Of a stretch of 25,534 bases of DNA, positions 24,294-25,534 are shown piece by piece. The notes beneath the pieces are model-generated. The model saw only the letters and a program-made list of their open reading frames with translations, was not told the DNA's origin and did not search any database. Source of the stretch: Thalassiosira profunda. Taxonomy: Eukaryota; Bacillariophyta; Thalassiosirophyceae; Thalassiosirales; Thalassiosiraceae. The translations under genes and the position numbers were made by a program. The first letter of the stretch is position 1. Every line of letters starts with the position of its first letter. The stretch covers positions 1-25,534 of the forward strand of contig JALLAP010001712.1 of the NCBI GenBank assembly GCA_036939355.1, read 5' to 3'.

Positions 24294-25534
24294 TCAGCAC
24301 GAGGCAGACAAAGACGAGCAACTGACGGAAGGCGACTCATCGGCAGGCTTGTCGGTACCGACGCAGACTTCCGACAGCGGTGTGGCAGACTCCTCCTTGC
24401 CAGTAGATTGTTGGTCGGACTTTCCGAGCTCATGATTTGTCAGCATTTGCATCCAAGCGTCGGTACCCGCCAATGCATCTGATTCGCCCTCTCTAGACTG
24501 CTCCTCTGGTTCCGACTGATCAGAAACTGATGCTGAACCTTCTTCCACTGTTTGCATCTCACTCAAAATGCTGTTCCAGACCGCCAGAGCATTTGGTTCC
24601 TCTCCCGGCATGTAAGACACCCCGCTTGATGCCCGTTTCCTGCTTCCAGCTCTCTTCCTCGGCACCTTCGAACGCTTTGCTCCCTTCCGGGCCGGTGGAT
24701 TGTTTGTCGGGATTGCGGGTGCACTGCGTGCATTTCTGGGACCAGCAGGGCGCTGGTTGCGCAGTCCAACATAGCCGCCCGTGTTCAGCCCGAGAATAGG
24801 ACGCTGTTCCAGATGCAGTTTGCTCTTGGGGAAGTTTGGATGGAACTTTCTCAATGCCATCAGTTTGATCTGCGAGGATGGACAGGGTCGAGCCNCTCTT
24901 GGGGAAGTTTGGATGGAACTTTCTCAATGCCATCAGTTTGATCTGCGAGGATGGACAGGGTCGAGCCAGTGTTAGTGTTGCACATTAAGTTGACAAGTGA
25001 TGTGCACAATATTTCAGCTCACCATCCGGACGTCGTGCACTCGAATGATTCTGTGAAACACCTCCAGTATCTCCTCCTTCCTCACGGATGCACCGCACGC
25101 CCCGTTCCTGATTCCCTGTGCATTCAGCCTGCAGTAGATTTCCTCCTGAAAGATTTCCTTCGCCAGCCAGCCCTTCATCGAGTCGGCGGATATCGTGTTG
25201 GTGGCATTCCACAGCGTGTGCTCGTCCAGCTCGTCCTTGTGCAGAAAGGAAACGGTGAAAAACTGCGACAGCTCGTCGATGTGGGCGACCACCATCGAGA
25301 GGCAGTGGGAGCAGAAGGGCAGGTAGATCACCCCGGCGGTGGATGTGAAGTAGTCTTCGGCGGCCCCGGCCTCCGATGCCGATACGAACGTGGTGTCCTT
25401 CTCCAAATCCCCATAATTGAACAGGTTCTCCGTCACGAAGCGGGGAATGTTCTCGCTGAAGAACGACCGCTGCCACGATTTGATGGCCCACGCGCCCGAC
25501 GGACTCCAGAAGTAGTCCAGTATCACCTGCCGAA
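24294..25534 (-). CDS. unrecognised protein, 5' part off the right edge, one intron
   Basis: The upstream exon runs from beyond 25534 to 25023 and ends VHDVRM. The donor is GTGAGC. The acceptor CCTCGCAG, phase 0, appears twice because of the 72-nt duplication, at 24869/24870 and 24942/24943. With the duplication collapsed the intron is 80 nt. The second exon (24869-24294) reads IKLMALRKFHPNF, then a basic region (ARKGAKRSKVPRKRAGSRKRA, a likely nuclear localisation signal), then an acidic Ser/Glu/Gln-rich tail ending CSSLSASC. The upstream exon is globular (SFFSENIPRFVTENLFNYGD; IYLPFCSHCLSMVVAHIDEL). No family is recognised. No start is visible in the window. The exon contains the second copy of a 33-nt repeat. 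Confidence 0.6.
24823..24967. repeat. 72-nt identical duplication around a single N (assembly join)
   Basis: Bases 24823-24894 and 24896-24967 are identical over 72 nt with an N at 24895. The duplicated block includes the splice acceptor and start of an exon. Confidence 0.9.
25104..25136 (+). repeat. 33-nt repeat, exonic copy
   Basis: Identical to 22834-22866. On the minus strand it encodes YCRLNAQGIRN inside the right-edge gene. Confidence 0.75.

Noticed and set aside
1..25534. tRNA, rRNA or CRISPR array
   Set aside because: No tRNA A/B-box pairs, rRNA-like stretches or regularly spaced short repeats were seen by eye.

Overview
This window looks like nuclear DNA of a photosynthetic stramenopile, most likely a diatom or close relative. 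Four things point there. Short spliceosomal introns (67-96 nt, GT-AG, mostly phase 1) interrupt several genes. Two proteins carry signal peptides that end at an A|F or A|W junction, the plastid-import signature of secondary red plastids. The HMG-box and bHLH factors have the divergent, insertion-rich form seen in these algae. Genes are dense, GC-rich in coding parts, and lie on both strands with 50-1000 bp between them. There is no rRNA, tRNA, CRISPR array or recognisable transposase. Species cannot be fixed from sequence alone.

Layout. 1-67: possible 3' end of an upstream gene. 800-1681 (+): HMG-box protein, converging with a hotdog thioesterase (1768-2526, -). The thioesterase shares a divergent promoter region with an unrecognised acidic/helical protein (2777-3784, +). 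4361-6320 (+): bHLH-zipper-like transcription factor, broken in the assembly by a duplicated 72-nt block around one N. 6760-7828 (+): tail-anchored membrane protein with one intron, converging with a plastid fibrillin that has a long acidic tail (7902-9621, -). 9988-11379 (+): class IV aminotransferase, followed by a broken, unrecognised fragment (11383-11912).

11913-14723 is a more AT-rich accessory-looking segment. It holds one highly charged, internally duplicated gene (12931-13887) and is bracketed by a perfect 19-nt inverted repeat (12004-12022 / 14278-14296).

14724-16034 (+): membrane-anchored ABM-domain protein. 16085-17579 (-): a coiled-coil gene and a probable thylakoid-lumen gene lying almost end to end, with gene boundaries not fully resolved. 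17768-20593 (-): type II membrane protein with an FG-GAP-like beta-propeller ectodomain. 21014-21454 (+): small secreted, disordered protein. 21713-22739 (-): steroid 5-alpha-reductase-family enzyme, again interrupted by a 72-nt duplication plus N. 23006-23950 (+): M50B-like membrane metallopeptidase whose HEMGH motif is split by an intron. 24294-25534 (-): an unrecognised gene running off the right edge, with a third 72-nt/N duplication in its intron-exon region.

The genes do not form one pathway. Themes are plastid function (fibrillin, lumen protein), transcription (HMG, bHLH) and membrane or lipid biology (thioesterase, 5-alpha-reductase, M50B). The three N-flanking duplications look like assembly joins rather than biology. 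Collapsing each one restores a continuous reading frame in the bHLH and reductase genes and a normal 80-nt intron in the third.
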